Origin: Candidatus Sumerlaeia bacterium
GTDB lineage: Bacteria; Sumerlaeota; Sumerlaeia; JABWBI01
DNA: 38,391 nucleotides
Direction: 5' to 3'
Assembly (NCBI GenBank): GCA_013360565.1
Contig: JABWBI010000006.1
Coordinates: forward strand, 1 to 38,391
Below are positions 31,694-38,391 of this stretch, in pieces (the stretch's first letter is position 1; every line of letters begins with the position of its first letter). The notes under the pieces are model-generated. The model saw nothing but the letters and a program-made list of their open reading frames with translations, had not been told where the DNA came from and did not search any database. Made by a program: the position numbers and the translations under genes.

Positions 31694-33093
31694 CGGCTCA
31701 GAGCATCCTGCTCGTCGAGGACGACGAGGCCTTCGGCCGGCGGATCGTCAAGAATCTCGAGTCGGCGGGCTACCGCGTCACGCTGGCCGCGGATGGGGTG
31801 GCGGCGCTGACGTGCTTGGCCCAGAGCCACTTCGACCTGGTGGTCACGGACATCCGCATGCCGCGGATGGATGGGCTGGGGCTCCTCCAGGCGCTCAAGG
31901 GGCCGGAGGCGCGAGACCCTGAGCTCCCGGTGCTCGTCCTGACGTCGGTCAACAGCGTGCAGACCGCGGTCGAGGCGATGCAGCTGGGGGCGTCCGACTA
32001 CATCGCCAAGGAGAGCGAGCGCGCGGAGATCCTGGTCCGCATCGAGAAGGTGCTCAGCCAGTCCCGGCTGGTGAACGAGAACCGGCTGCTGCGGCGTCAG
32101 CTCGACCGGGCGAGCGAGTTCGGCGATATCGTCGGCGGGTCGGAGGCCATCGCGCGGATCAAGCGGGAGGTGCGCGAAGTCGCCCCGAGCGATGCGACGG
32201 TCCTGATCACGGGGGAGACCGGCGTCGGCAAGGAGCTCGTGGCCCGCGCGATCCACCGGCTCTCGCTCCGGCGCGACGGCCCCTTCGTCGACGTCAACTG
32301 CGCGGCGCTCCCCGACGAGAACCTGCTCCTCTCCGAGCTGTTCGGCCATGAGCGCGGGGCATTCACCGGTGCGGTCTCGCTGCGCCGGGGCCTCTTCGAG
32401 ATGGCCCAGGGCGGCACGGTGTTCATGGACGAGATCGGCGAGCTCAACAGCGAGGCCCAGGGCCGGCTGCTGCGGACGATCGAGTCGAACTCGGTGATGC
32501 GCCTCGGCGGGCAGCGCCCGGTCCCCATCTCCGCGCGGCTGGTGTCCGCGACGAATCGTGACCTCGACGAGGAGGTGCGTGAGGGGCGCTTCCGGGAAGA
32601 TCTCTACTACCGGGTCAATGTCGTGCCGATCCACGTCCCGCCACTCCGCGAGCGCCCCGAAGACATCTCCGCGCTCCTGGATTTCTTTCTCTCGATGTAC
32701 GCGGCGAAGTACGCGCGCCAGCCCAAGCGCGTCACCGAGGCGGCGCTGGCGCGCCTGGCGGCACACCCGTGGCCGGGGAACATCCGCGAGCTCCGCAACC
32801 TCGCCGAGCGGCTGGTGATCCGTGTGCCGCAGCTGGAGATCGACGTGGCGGACCTGCAGGGCCCTGGGCTCTTCGCGCCCCCGAAGGCCTCCGAGGGGGG
32901 GAGTGGCGTTCAACTGCCGATGGAGGGCATGGCCCTTGAGGAGATCGAGCGATCGCTCGTGATCCAAGCGCTCGAGCGGGCGGGCTGGAACCAGAAGGAG
33001 GCTGCCAAGCTGCTGCACCTCACGCCCGATCAGATGCACCACCGGGTCAAGAAGTTCGAGCTCCGGCACCCCTCCTGGCGGCGGCACCGCTGA
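31690..33093 (+). CDS. NtrC-family sigma-54 activator response regulator
   Basis: Receiver, AAA+ and Fis-type DNA-binding domains in 467 aa. Receiver: acidic pair D11-D12, phosphoacceptor D54 (VVTDIRM), conserved Lys in YIAKESE, where the usual Pro after Lys is absent. AAA+: Walker A GETGVGKE at 175-182, the sigma-54 contact loop GAFTGA at 223-228, Walker B GGTVFMDEI at 241-249, and arginine-finger region YYRVNVVPIHVPPLRERPEDI. C-terminal helix-turn-helix: RAGWNQKEAAKLLHLTPDQMHHRVKKF. The intact GAFTGA means it should activate sigma-54 promoters. No clear TGGCAC-N5-TTGC site was seen in the window's gaps, so targets probably lie elsewhere. Cognate partner of the overlapping kinase. Confidence 0.94.
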   Translation: MTAQSILLVEDDEAFGRRIVKNLESAGYRVTLAADGVAALTCLAQSHFDLVVTDIRMPRMDGLGLLQALKGPEARDPELPVLVLTSVNSVQTAVEAMQLGASDYIAKESERAEILVRIEKVLSQSRLVNENRLLRRQLDRASEFGDIVGGSEAIARIKREVREVAPSDATVLITGETGVGKELVARAIHRLSLRRDGPFVDVNCAALPDENLLLSELFGHERGAFTGAVSLRRGLFEMAQGGTVFMDEIGELNSEAQGRLLRTIESNSVMRLGGQRPVPISARLVSATNRDLDEEVREGRFREDLYYRVNVVPIHVPPLRERPEDISALLDFFLSMYAAKYARQPKRVTEAALARLAAHPWPGNIRELRNLAERLVIRVPQLEIDVADLQGPGLFAPPKASEGGSGVQLPMEGMALEEIERSLVIQALERAGWNQKEAAKLLHLTPDQMHHRVKKFELRHPSWRRHR

Positions 33094-33097
33094 GACC

Positions 33098-34264
33098 TCA
33101 GAGGCCGGTCAGGCGCCCATAGAGGTCCTCGGTCTCCATCACCTGTCGCGCGAGCGCGTAGTGCTCGACGATCCGGGCCCGGGCCGACTCACCCAGCGCC
33201 ATGCGGCGCGCCGGGTCCCTCACAAGGTTTTCGACGGCCTCGGCGAGCTGGGCCGCGGTCACTCCGGCGGGCAGCAGGAGCGACTCGTCGACGGGGCCCA
33301 CCACCTCCGGCGCCACGCCGAGGGCCCCCGCGAGGACAGGCCGGCCCGTGGCCATCACCTCGAGGACAGCGCGAGCCGAGCCCTCGGAACCCGGTGCGAG
33401 CCAGACACTCAGGTCCATGGCCGCCAAGACCTCCGGCCAGGGGTGTCGGCGGTCTGTGAGGATGTGCGTCTGCGCGAGGCATCCGGCGGCCTCCATCTCG
33501 GCCCGAATCCACTTCACCAAGCGCGAGTGCCCTCCGGCGAGGAGGAAGTGCACCCCCGGATTCCGGCGATGCACCTCGGCAAAGGCGGGGACAGCGGTGC
33601 GCCATCCACGACCGGCCTTGAAGTGGGCGATCATTCCGGCAACGGGGGCCTGTGGGGGAATTCCCAGCGACTCGCGAACGCGGATTCCCGGAACGCGCGG
33701 ATGAAACTGCTCGATGTCGACACCCCCGTGGATGACGTGGAGGCGATCGGGCGAGAGATTGGCAAATCGGCGCTCGTGGCGGCACGACTCCGCCAGCACG
33801 ACCACGGCGTCGGTGAAGCGCCCCCACAGCAGCCGTTCCCCGAGCTGACGGCGCGGGTCCCCGACGCGGTGCAGCGTGCGGACGATGGGCGTGGTCAGCC
33901 GGTGGAGCTCTCGCGCAATGCCCGCGAGCCAGTGGTCGTGGCTGAGGTGACAGTGAAGGAGGTCAACGCCCTCGCTCCGGACGAGATCTGCAAGGGCGCC
34001 CTTGTCCACCCAGTGCTTGATGGGGCTGAAGCGGCGGCTCAGGTTCAGACCCTCGACGAGATCGAGCCCCATCTCCCGGCAGTGACGCTCGAGCGACTTG
34101 CCGGCCACGATACCCAGGAGCACCCGGTGACCGCGGCCCCGGAGCCCCTGGACGAGACTGCAAACCGGTTGCGCCGCGCCGGTCCACCGGTCCGAAGTCA
34201 GAAGGTGAAGGATCGTCAAGCTGGGCACTGGCAGCACTCTGACAGGGAGGGGCGGAAAATCCAT
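33098..34264 (-). CDS. Family 4 glycosyltransferase
   Basis: GT-B retaining glycosyltransferase (up to 388 aa). The N-lobe starts ILHLLTSDRWTGAAQPVCSLVQGLRGRGH, with the acceptor-side LLHCHLSHDHW and IVRTLHR. The C-lobe has VIHGGVDIEQFHP, AGMIAHFKAGRGW and LLAGGHS. The nucleotide-sugar EX7E region is EGSARAVLEVMATGRPVLAG. Sugar and acceptor unknown; probably envelope polysaccharide or lipid glycosylation in the cytoplasm. ATG 34264 has GTGAGGG almost touching it; GTG 34237 or 34228 would give starts nearer the family N-terminus. It converges on the activator gene with 4 bp between stops and diverges from the receiver-AraC gene. Confidence 0.88.
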   Translation of the reverse strand: MDFPPLPVRVLPVPSLTILHLLTSDRWTGAAQPVCSLVQGLRGRGHRVLLGIVAGKSLERHCREMGLDLVEGLNLSRRFSPIKHWVDKGALADLVRSEGVDLLHCHLSHDHWLAGIARELHRLTTPIVRTLHRVGDPRRQLGERLLWGRFTDAVVVLAESCRHERRFANLSPDRLHVIHGGVDIEQFHPRVPGIRVRESLGIPPQAPVAGMIAHFKAGRGWRTAVPAFAEVHRRNPGVHFLLAGGHSRLVKWIRAEMEAAGCLAQTHILTDRRHPWPEVLAAMDLSVWLAPGSEGSARAVLEVMATGRPVLAGALGVAPEVVGPVDESLLLPAGVTAAQLAEAVENLVRDPARRMALGESARARIVEHYALARQVMETEDLYGRLTGL

Positions 34265-34271
34265 CCCTCAC

Positions 34272-34300
34272 TTGACTCATACACGGTCAGGGCTTATTTT
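34272..34300 (+). promoter_or_regulatory. Strong sigma-70-type promoter for the receiver-AraC gene
   Basis: TTGACT (34272-34277), exactly 17 bp, then TATTTT (34295-34300). It is the best promoter match in the window and lies in the intergenic gap. Predicted start near 34307 gives a leader of about 60 nt before GTG 34367. Confidence 0.6.
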
Positions 34301-34366
34301 CCAGAAGGCAGTGTGGATTCTCTGGGGTCCGCGGTACGGGACTTCGCGGCGGGGGTGACCTCGAAG

Positions 34367-35086
34367 GTGTCAACCGATCAACAGGCCCACGTCCTCGTCG
34401 TCGACGATGACGCGCTCGTGCGCCGCTTCACCGCGCGCGCGCTGGGGGAGAAGGTGAGGCTCGATCTGGCGGAGAGCGCCGAGCAGGCTCGCGAGTTTCT
34501 GCGAAGCAATCACTACGCGCTGGCCCTCGTGGACGTGTACCTGCCCGGGGACGACGGGATCTCCCTGCTGACGGACATCCGCCGGCAGCATCCGGGGACG
34601 AAGATTCTCATCTTCACGGGACAGCCGAGCGAGGCGGTGACCCGGAGTATCATTCAGGGGAAGGCCGACGACTACCTGGAAAAGCCTTTCACTGTCGAGC
34701 AGCTCAACGAGGCCGTTGAGCGCCTGACCGCGACACACCGCCCCATGTCGCGATTCGACGAAGTCTGCAACTACATCCGGCTCCACCTGGCCGAGGATCT
34801 CCGGCTCTCCACGGTGGCCCAGCGTTTCCAGATGCAGCCCTCGAGCTTCAGCCAGTGGTTCAACGCGGAAGCCGCGCGCCGCAGTGCTGCCCCGGGCTAC
34901 AAGGCCTTCATCACCCAGGCCCGGATCGAACGGGCCGAGCACCTGCTCTCGACGACGGACATGCTCATCAAGGAGATCGCCCACTCGGTCGGTTTCTCCT
35001 CTCACCAGCTTCTGAATCAGCACTTCCAGGAGAAGCATGGCGTCTCACCGAGTGAGTGGCGCGAGCGGCTCGGCGCTCAGGGGTGA
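34367..35086 (+). CDS. Response regulator, receiver plus AraC-type DNA-binding domain
   Basis: Orphan response regulator (239 aa). Receiver: VLVVDDD at 9-15, phosphoacceptor D56 in LVDVYLP, Lys106 in YLEKPF. The AraC/XylS helix-turn-helix pair occupies about 135-236 (LSTVAQRFQMQPSSFSQWF; IKEIAHSVGFSSHQLLNQHFQEKHGVSPSEWRERL). GTG 34367 is chosen because GGGGGTGA, complementary to the 16S anti-Shine-Dalgarno, ends eight bases upstream and the receiver then starts eight residues in. GTG 34313 and 34355 are in frame but lack this. No kinase is adjacent; the NtrB-like kinase upstream already has its own partner. Confidence 0.88.
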   Translation: MSTDQQAHVLVVDDDALVRRFTARALGEKVRLDLAESAEQAREFLRSNHYALALVDVYLPGDDGISLLTDIRRQHPGTKILIFTGQPSEAVTRSIIQGKADDYLEKPFTVEQLNEAVERLTATHRPMSRFDEVCNYIRLHLAEDLRLSTVAQRFQMQPSSFSQWFNAEAARRSAAPGYKAFITQARIERAEHLLSTTDMLIKEIAHSVGFSSHQLLNQHFQEKHGVSPSEWRERLGAQG

Positions 35087-35092
35087 GAGGCC

Positions 35093-35767
35093 TCAGTGCG
35101 GCTCGAGCGTTTCGACGAACTCCCGGTAGTCCCCCTCGCGCATGAATCGCTGGATCAGCATCATGAGCTGAACGCGTGTGAGCTGAAGCCGGCGGCTCAC
35201 GGAGGGCTCATTGAGAATCGACTGCCTGTCGTAGACGTCCCGCACGAAGCGGTGAGCGATCAGATCCGCAACCTCGGACGGGGAAGCCCCCTCGCGGGAC
35301 AGAGGGGCGATCTCGCGGTGGAACTGCGGGAACAGCTCCGTCAGCTTGGCCGCCAGACGCCTGAGTCGCGAGATCTCCTCGGCGATGAGCGGGGCATCGC
35401 CGGACTCGCGCAGATCTCCGATGATCTCGAACCGCGCCACGCGGTAGGGCGTCTGCCGGACCTCCTCAAGGAGGCGAATCCGGCTTCGGCCATCGACGGC
35501 GAGGTTGAAGCGGCCCTCTTCGAGCCGCTCGAACCAGACGATCTCTCCCATGCCGCAGACCCGGTGCACCGCGGGCGCTTCGAAGTAGTGCGCCTCCCAG
35601 CCCGGCCGCAGGAGCGGAATCGCGAGGTGCCGGTCGCCCTCCAGGACGTCATTGACCAGCAGCTTGTACCGCTCCTCGAAGATGTGAAACATCTGCCGCG
35701 TCCCGGGAAAGAGCACGGCCCCATCCAGAGGGAAGAGCGGAACTTCTGTGGGTGTCTTGTCAGCCAT
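35093..35767 (-). CDS. LON substrate-binding-domain protein
   Basis: Stand-alone Lon N-terminal (PUA-like) domain, 224 aa: VPLFPLDGAVLFPGTRQMFHIFEERYKLLVNDVL, then VHRVCGMGEIVWFERLEEGRFNLAVDGRSRIRLL, and a helical C-terminal part. It lacks the AAA+ and protease domains, so it cannot degrade proteins itself; such proteins are common and of unclear role. ATG 35767 overlaps the folK stop by 8 nt (ATGGCTGA), so it is the last gene of the dapF operon and translationally coupled. Confidence 0.9.
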   Translation of the reverse strand: MADKTPTEVPLFPLDGAVLFPGTRQMFHIFEERYKLLVNDVLEGDRHLAIPLLRPGWEAHYFEAPAVHRVCGMGEIVWFERLEEGRFNLAVDGRSRIRLLEEVRQTPYRVARFEIIGDLRESGDAPLIAEEISRLRRLAAKLTELFPQFHREIAPLSREGASPSEVADLIAHRFVRDVYDRQSILNEPSVSRRLQLTRVQLMMLIQRFMREGDYREFVETLEPH

Positions 35768-36260
35768 GATCGGCGTGGAGCCGTCTACCCCAGGCGGTCT
35801 GCGGGAGGCCGCTGAGGATGTCCCGGTAGGCCTCGCCCGTCAACGGGTCGTGGAGGTCTGGCGACACCTCGAGGAGAGGCACCAGGACGAAATGCCGCTC
35901 ACGCATCCTCGGGTGGGGGAGCATCAGCGTGGGGGTCTGGCAGACCGTCTCGCCGTGGGTGAGCAGATCGAGGTCGATGATGCGTGGGCCCCATCGCTCC
36001 GCTCGCACGCGGCCCATGGACGCCTCGATCGCGAGGAGGCGGCTCATCAACTCTTGGGGGGCGAGTGATGTCTCCACGGCCATGACGGCATTCACGAAGT
36101 GAGGCTGATCGAGTTTCCCCACCGGCGCCGTCTCGCAGAGGGAGGAGACCGCGGTCACCTCGATTCCTGGAGTCGCTGCGATGGCCCCGATGGCCCGGTG
36201 CAGGGCCGCGACCCGGTCACCCAGATTCGAGCCGAGGGCGATGTGGGCACGCTCACGCAT
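35760..36260 (-). CDS. folK: Dihydropterin pyrophosphokinase FolK
   Basis: 2-amino-4-hydroxy-6-hydroxymethyldihydropteridine diphosphokinase, which pyrophosphorylates the pterin in folate synthesis. IALGSNLGDR at 7-16, the magnesium-binding aspartates D96 and D98 in RWGPRIIDLDLL, and HPRMRERHFVLVPL from 116 are the family signatures. Length 166 aa is normal. ATG 36260 overlaps the stop of the upstream FAH gene by 8 nt (ATGCGTGA). No folP or folB is adjacent. Confidence 0.95.
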   Translation of the reverse strand: MRERAHIALGSNLGDRVAALHRAIGAIAATPGIEVTAVSSLCETAPVGKLDQPHFVNAVMAVETSLAPQELMSRLLAIEASMGRVRAERWGPRIIDLDLLTHGETVCQTPTLMLPHPRMRERHFVLVPLLEVSPDLHDPLTGEAYRDILSGLPQTAWGRRLHADHG

Positions 36261-37062
36261 CCGTGTCGGCCATGACAGGATTCGAGAGCGTTCCCACCCC
36301 CTCGACTTCGACTTCGATGCGGTCGCCGGGCTCGAGCGGTCCCACGCCCGAGGGCGTGCCCGTGGCGATCACATCGCCCGGGTAGAGCGTCATGCAGGCG
36401 GTCACGTGGGCAATGAGGCGCTCGACCGGGAAGATCAGGTCGCGCGTGTTGCCGTCCTGCTTCGTCTCGCCGTTCACCCGCGAGGTGACTCGCAGGCCAC
36501 GGAAATCGAGCCCGAGCACGATGGCGGGACCCAGCGGGCAGAACGTGTCGAATCCCTTTGCCCGCGACCACTGGCCGTCACGCCGCTGGAGGTCACGCGC
36601 GGTCACATCGTTGAGCGCCGTGACTCCGAGGATGACACTCGCCGCCTCGCTCTCGGACACGCGCCGGCACCGGCGACCGATCACCAGAGCCATCTCGGCC
36701 TCGTACTCCACGCGCTCGCTGATCGACGGCAGCCGGATGGGAGCCTCCGGGCCGATGACGGCGCTGGAGGGTTTCAGGAACATGATCGGCTCGGGGGGCG
36801 GGGCGTCGCTCCCCATCTCCTTCACGTGGTCGCGGTAGTTCTTGCCGATCGCGCACACCTTGCTCGGCACCACGGGGGGGAGCAGCCGCACCGCGCGCAG
36901 CGGGACGCGCTCCTTGCCCCGGAGCCGAATGCTCTCGCTGAACGGCGAGGTGCCCAGCGGCGTGATCTCGTCACCCTCGAGCGCCCCATAGAAGGGGGTG
37001 TCCTCCCCTTCGAGCCGCCGAGCGTGGACAATGGCCAGTGGTGTGCGCGGGAGTTCGGTCAT
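36253..37062 (-). CDS. Fumarylacetoacetate hydrolase family protein (FAHD1-like)
   Basis: Metal-dependent enzyme on 2-oxo-diacid-type substrates (269 aa). Metal ligands are visible as E121 and E123 (VEYEAEMALVIG) and D152 (ALNDVTARDLQ), with catalytic-region H79 in GKNYRDHVKEMG. The sequence RDGQWSRAKGFDTFCPLGP and the C-terminal TGTPSGVGPLEPGDRIEVEVEGVG are diagnostic. Family members act as acylpyruvate hydrolases, oxaloacetate decarboxylases or tautomerases; which applies here cannot be read. ATG 37062 overlaps the dapF stop as ATGA. Confidence 0.9.
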   Translation of the reverse strand: MTELPRTPLAIVHARRLEGEDTPFYGALEGDEITPLGTSPFSESIRLRGKERVPLRAVRLLPPVVPSKVCAIGKNYRDHVKEMGSDAPPPEPIMFLKPSSAVIGPEAPIRLPSISERVEYEAEMALVIGRRCRRVSESEAASVILGVTALNDVTARDLQRRDGQWSRAKGFDTFCPLGPAIVLGLDFRGLRVTSRVNGETKQDGNTRDLIFPVERLIAHVTACMTLYPGDVIATGTPSGVGPLEPGDRIEVEVEGVGTLSNPVMADTDA

Positions 37063-37889
37063 GGCAGCAGCGCCGAGGCGAGCGTTCCTCTGAATGTCAG
37101 GGTGGCGGGTCCCTCCAGCGTGAGGTCACGGAAGGTGTCTCCCTCGCGCCGGAAGCCGATGGTCAGGCTGTGGCCGCTGCGGGTCGTGATCTCCACGGGC
37201 GAGCCCTGGCCACGGTCCAGAGCCATCGTCAAGGCCGTGGCCGTCGCCCCTGTTCCGCAGGCGAGCGTCTCCGCCTCCACGCCGCGCTCGTACGTGCGCA
37301 TCCGGACGCTCTCCCCGTCGCAACGGAAGAAATTGATGTTCGCCCCCGCCGGGAGCACTTCGGGGTGATGGCGCAGCGCCCGTCCGATGGTGCCCACGTC
37401 GATCGCATCGAGCTCCAGGCACAGCGGTTCGAGGTCGATCACCACCTGCGGCACGCCCAGGTCGAAGGCCGTCGCGTAGTACGTGCGCCCCCCATGGTCC
37501 AGGGCGAGGCCTCTCCGGATGGAACCCGGATCGGTGATGCTCACCCGCACCTTCGTGTCATCGACGATCTCCGCCCGGTGTCTTCCCGCCATCGTCCTGA
37601 CCGTCATCGCCGGTCCCGCCGCTCCGATCAGATGCGCGAACCGCGCCAGGCAGCGCAGGCCGTTGCCGCACATCCCCGCCTCGCCCCCGTCGGCGTTGTG
37701 GTATCGCATCCGCACGTCGGCGTCGCCGGTGGACTCGAGGATCAGGGCCCCGTCCGCGCCCACGCCCTCACCGCGGGCGCACAGACGCCGAATCCAGGCC
37801 TCTCGGGCCGGGCCCCCGGGCAGGGCGCCGACCCGGTTGTCGAACGTCACGAAGTCGTTTCCCGCCCCGCTGAACTTCCAGAATTCCAT
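37059..37889 (-). CDS. dapF: Diaminopimelate epimerase
   Basis: Converts LL- to meso-diaminopimelate for lysine and peptidoglycan synthesis. It starts with the canonical KFSGAGNDFV; the two catalytic cysteines are C74 in AGMCGNGLRC and C211 in ACGTGATATA, with N-A-D-G-G-E before the first. The 276-aa length is standard. ATG 37889 follows GAGAGGAG with good spacing; an in-frame GTG at 37910 would overlap the GerMN stop as GTGA, matching the genome's habit, and remains possible. It implies DAP-type peptidoglycan. Confidence 0.95.
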   Translation of the reverse strand: MEFWKFSGAGNDFVTFDNRVGALPGGPAREAWIRRLCARGEGVGADGALILESTGDADVRMRYHNADGGEAGMCGNGLRCLARFAHLIGAAGPAMTVRTMAGRHRAEIVDDTKVRVSITDPGSIRRGLALDHGGRTYYATAFDLGVPQVVIDLEPLCLELDAIDVGTIGRALRHHPEVLPAGANINFFRCDGESVRMRTYERGVEAETLACGTGATATALTMALDRGQGSPVEITTRSGHSLTIGFRREGDTFRDLTLEGPATLTFRGTLASALLP

Positions 37890-37906
37890 GCTCCTGCTCC
37901 TCTCGT

Positions 37907-38391
37907 TCACCCGCCGCTCCGCAGGGCCGCATTCGGGACCAGAGGCTCCGTGAGGTCCAGCGCCCCCGCCAGTGTTGCCGATGGGACCCCATCGACCAGA
38001 ATCTGCACGCCCTGGATCTCATCGAAGTTGTCCGCCACACTGTTCACGATCGAGTACGCCAGCAAGCACTCCCCCCGGAAGTCGAGGGACCCCGCCGCGC
38101 TCTCCCGAGCCAGGTCGACGATCACCAGCCCGTCCAGCTCGTACACCGCCCGCACGGTGAACGGCAGCGCGCTCCCCCCCGCCTGCCCCGCCGACAGGCC
38201 GATCGACGAGGACTGCACAGCCTCCTCCACCAGCTCTGTGAGCACCTCCGAGCGCGCCGCCGACGATGACACTCGCACGAACTGCGGCTGGAGCGTCAGC
38301 CCGTCCGTGCAGACATGCACCAGCATCTGGCCCATCCGTGCGGGACGCGCGGCCGGAGCCGCCGGTGCCACGGGGCCGGCGGCGGCCGCTT
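37907..38391 (-). CDS. GerMN domain protein, 5' end outside window
   Basis: A GerMN (sporulation/germination-type) domain occupies most of the visible part: LQPQFVRVSSSAARSEVLTE, VRAVYELDGLVIVDLARE, CLLAYSIVNSVADNFDEIQGVQILVDG. A GTG at 38371 could act as start, but the frame stays open to the edge as an Ala/Pro-rich linker. An N-terminal anchor plus linker is expected for the family, so the gene probably begins outside the window. GerMN proteins in non-sporulating Gram-negatives are found near cell-wall genes; with dapF next door, an envelope role is plausible but unproven. Confidence 0.8.
   Translation of the reverse strand, partial: AAAAGPVAPAAPAARPARMGQMLVHVCTDGLTLQPQFVRVSSSAARSEVLTELVEEAVQSSSIGLSAGQAGGSALPFTVRAVYELDGLVIVDLARESAAGSLDFRGECLLAYSIVNSVADNFDEIQGVQILVDGVPSATLAGALDLTEPLVPNAALRSGG

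Overview
The window is GC-rich, densely packed bacterial chromosome. It encodes LPS export proteins (LptD and an LptF/LptG permease), diaminopimelate epimerase, System II cytochrome c biogenesis (ResB plus CcsA), and secreted FG-GAP and dockerin-like proteins. Together these point to a Gram-negative bacterium with an LPS outer membrane and DAP-type peptidoglycan. The mix resembles uncultured lineages around Planctomycetota, Hydrogenedentota or Sumerlaeota, but that placement is inference. No rRNA, tRNA, CRISPR array, transposase or phage gene was seen.

Layout. 1-779: the end of an FGE/SUMF1-domain protein, cut by the left edge and visibly lower in GC than its neighbours. 780-1310: non-coding DNA with a 12-bp triple repeat and a 22-bp phased repeat array that runs into the end of lptD. 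1311-7193 (minus): a seven-repeat FG-GAP secreted protein, then lptF/lptG and lptD. 7388-8614 (plus): membrane-anchored GT2. 8586-13868 (minus): a UgpC/MalK-type ATPase, a GNAT acetyltransferase, ResB and CcsA. 14057-17871: a secreted beta-propeller protein, a zinc alcohol dehydrogenase, an FMN reductase and an M16 peptidase. 17911-20646: a secreted GHL10-type glycoside hydrolase, then, divergently, a 56-residue four-cysteine protein coupled to a PfkB-family sugar kinase.

20647-26311 (minus): a GldA/GldF/GldG-like ABC system with a DUF4340 protein and a rhodanese. 26615-29343 (plus): an M20 dipeptidase and a secreted beta-propeller protein. 29397-33093 (plus): a three-gene signalling operon of a PhnD-like periplasmic binding protein, a histidine kinase and an NtrC-type sigma-54 activator, joined by GTGA overlaps. 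33098-35086: a GT4 glycosyltransferase and, divergently, a receiver-AraC regulator behind the best sigma-70-type promoter in the window. 35093-38391 (minus): GerMN protein (cut by the right edge), dapF, an FAH-family enzyme, folK and a LON-substrate-binding-domain protein, all overlapping.

Genes are extremely compact: most same-strand neighbours overlap by 4 or 8 nt, and five convergent pairs meet within 6 bp or overlap. Several starts lack a Shine-Dalgarno sequence but sit 2-6 nt downstream of a predicted transcription start, which suggests leaderless mRNAs. No large undescribed system is proven here. The best leads are the phased 22-bp repeat array, the four-cysteine protein with its divergent PfkB kinase, and the binding-protein/kinase/activator operon.
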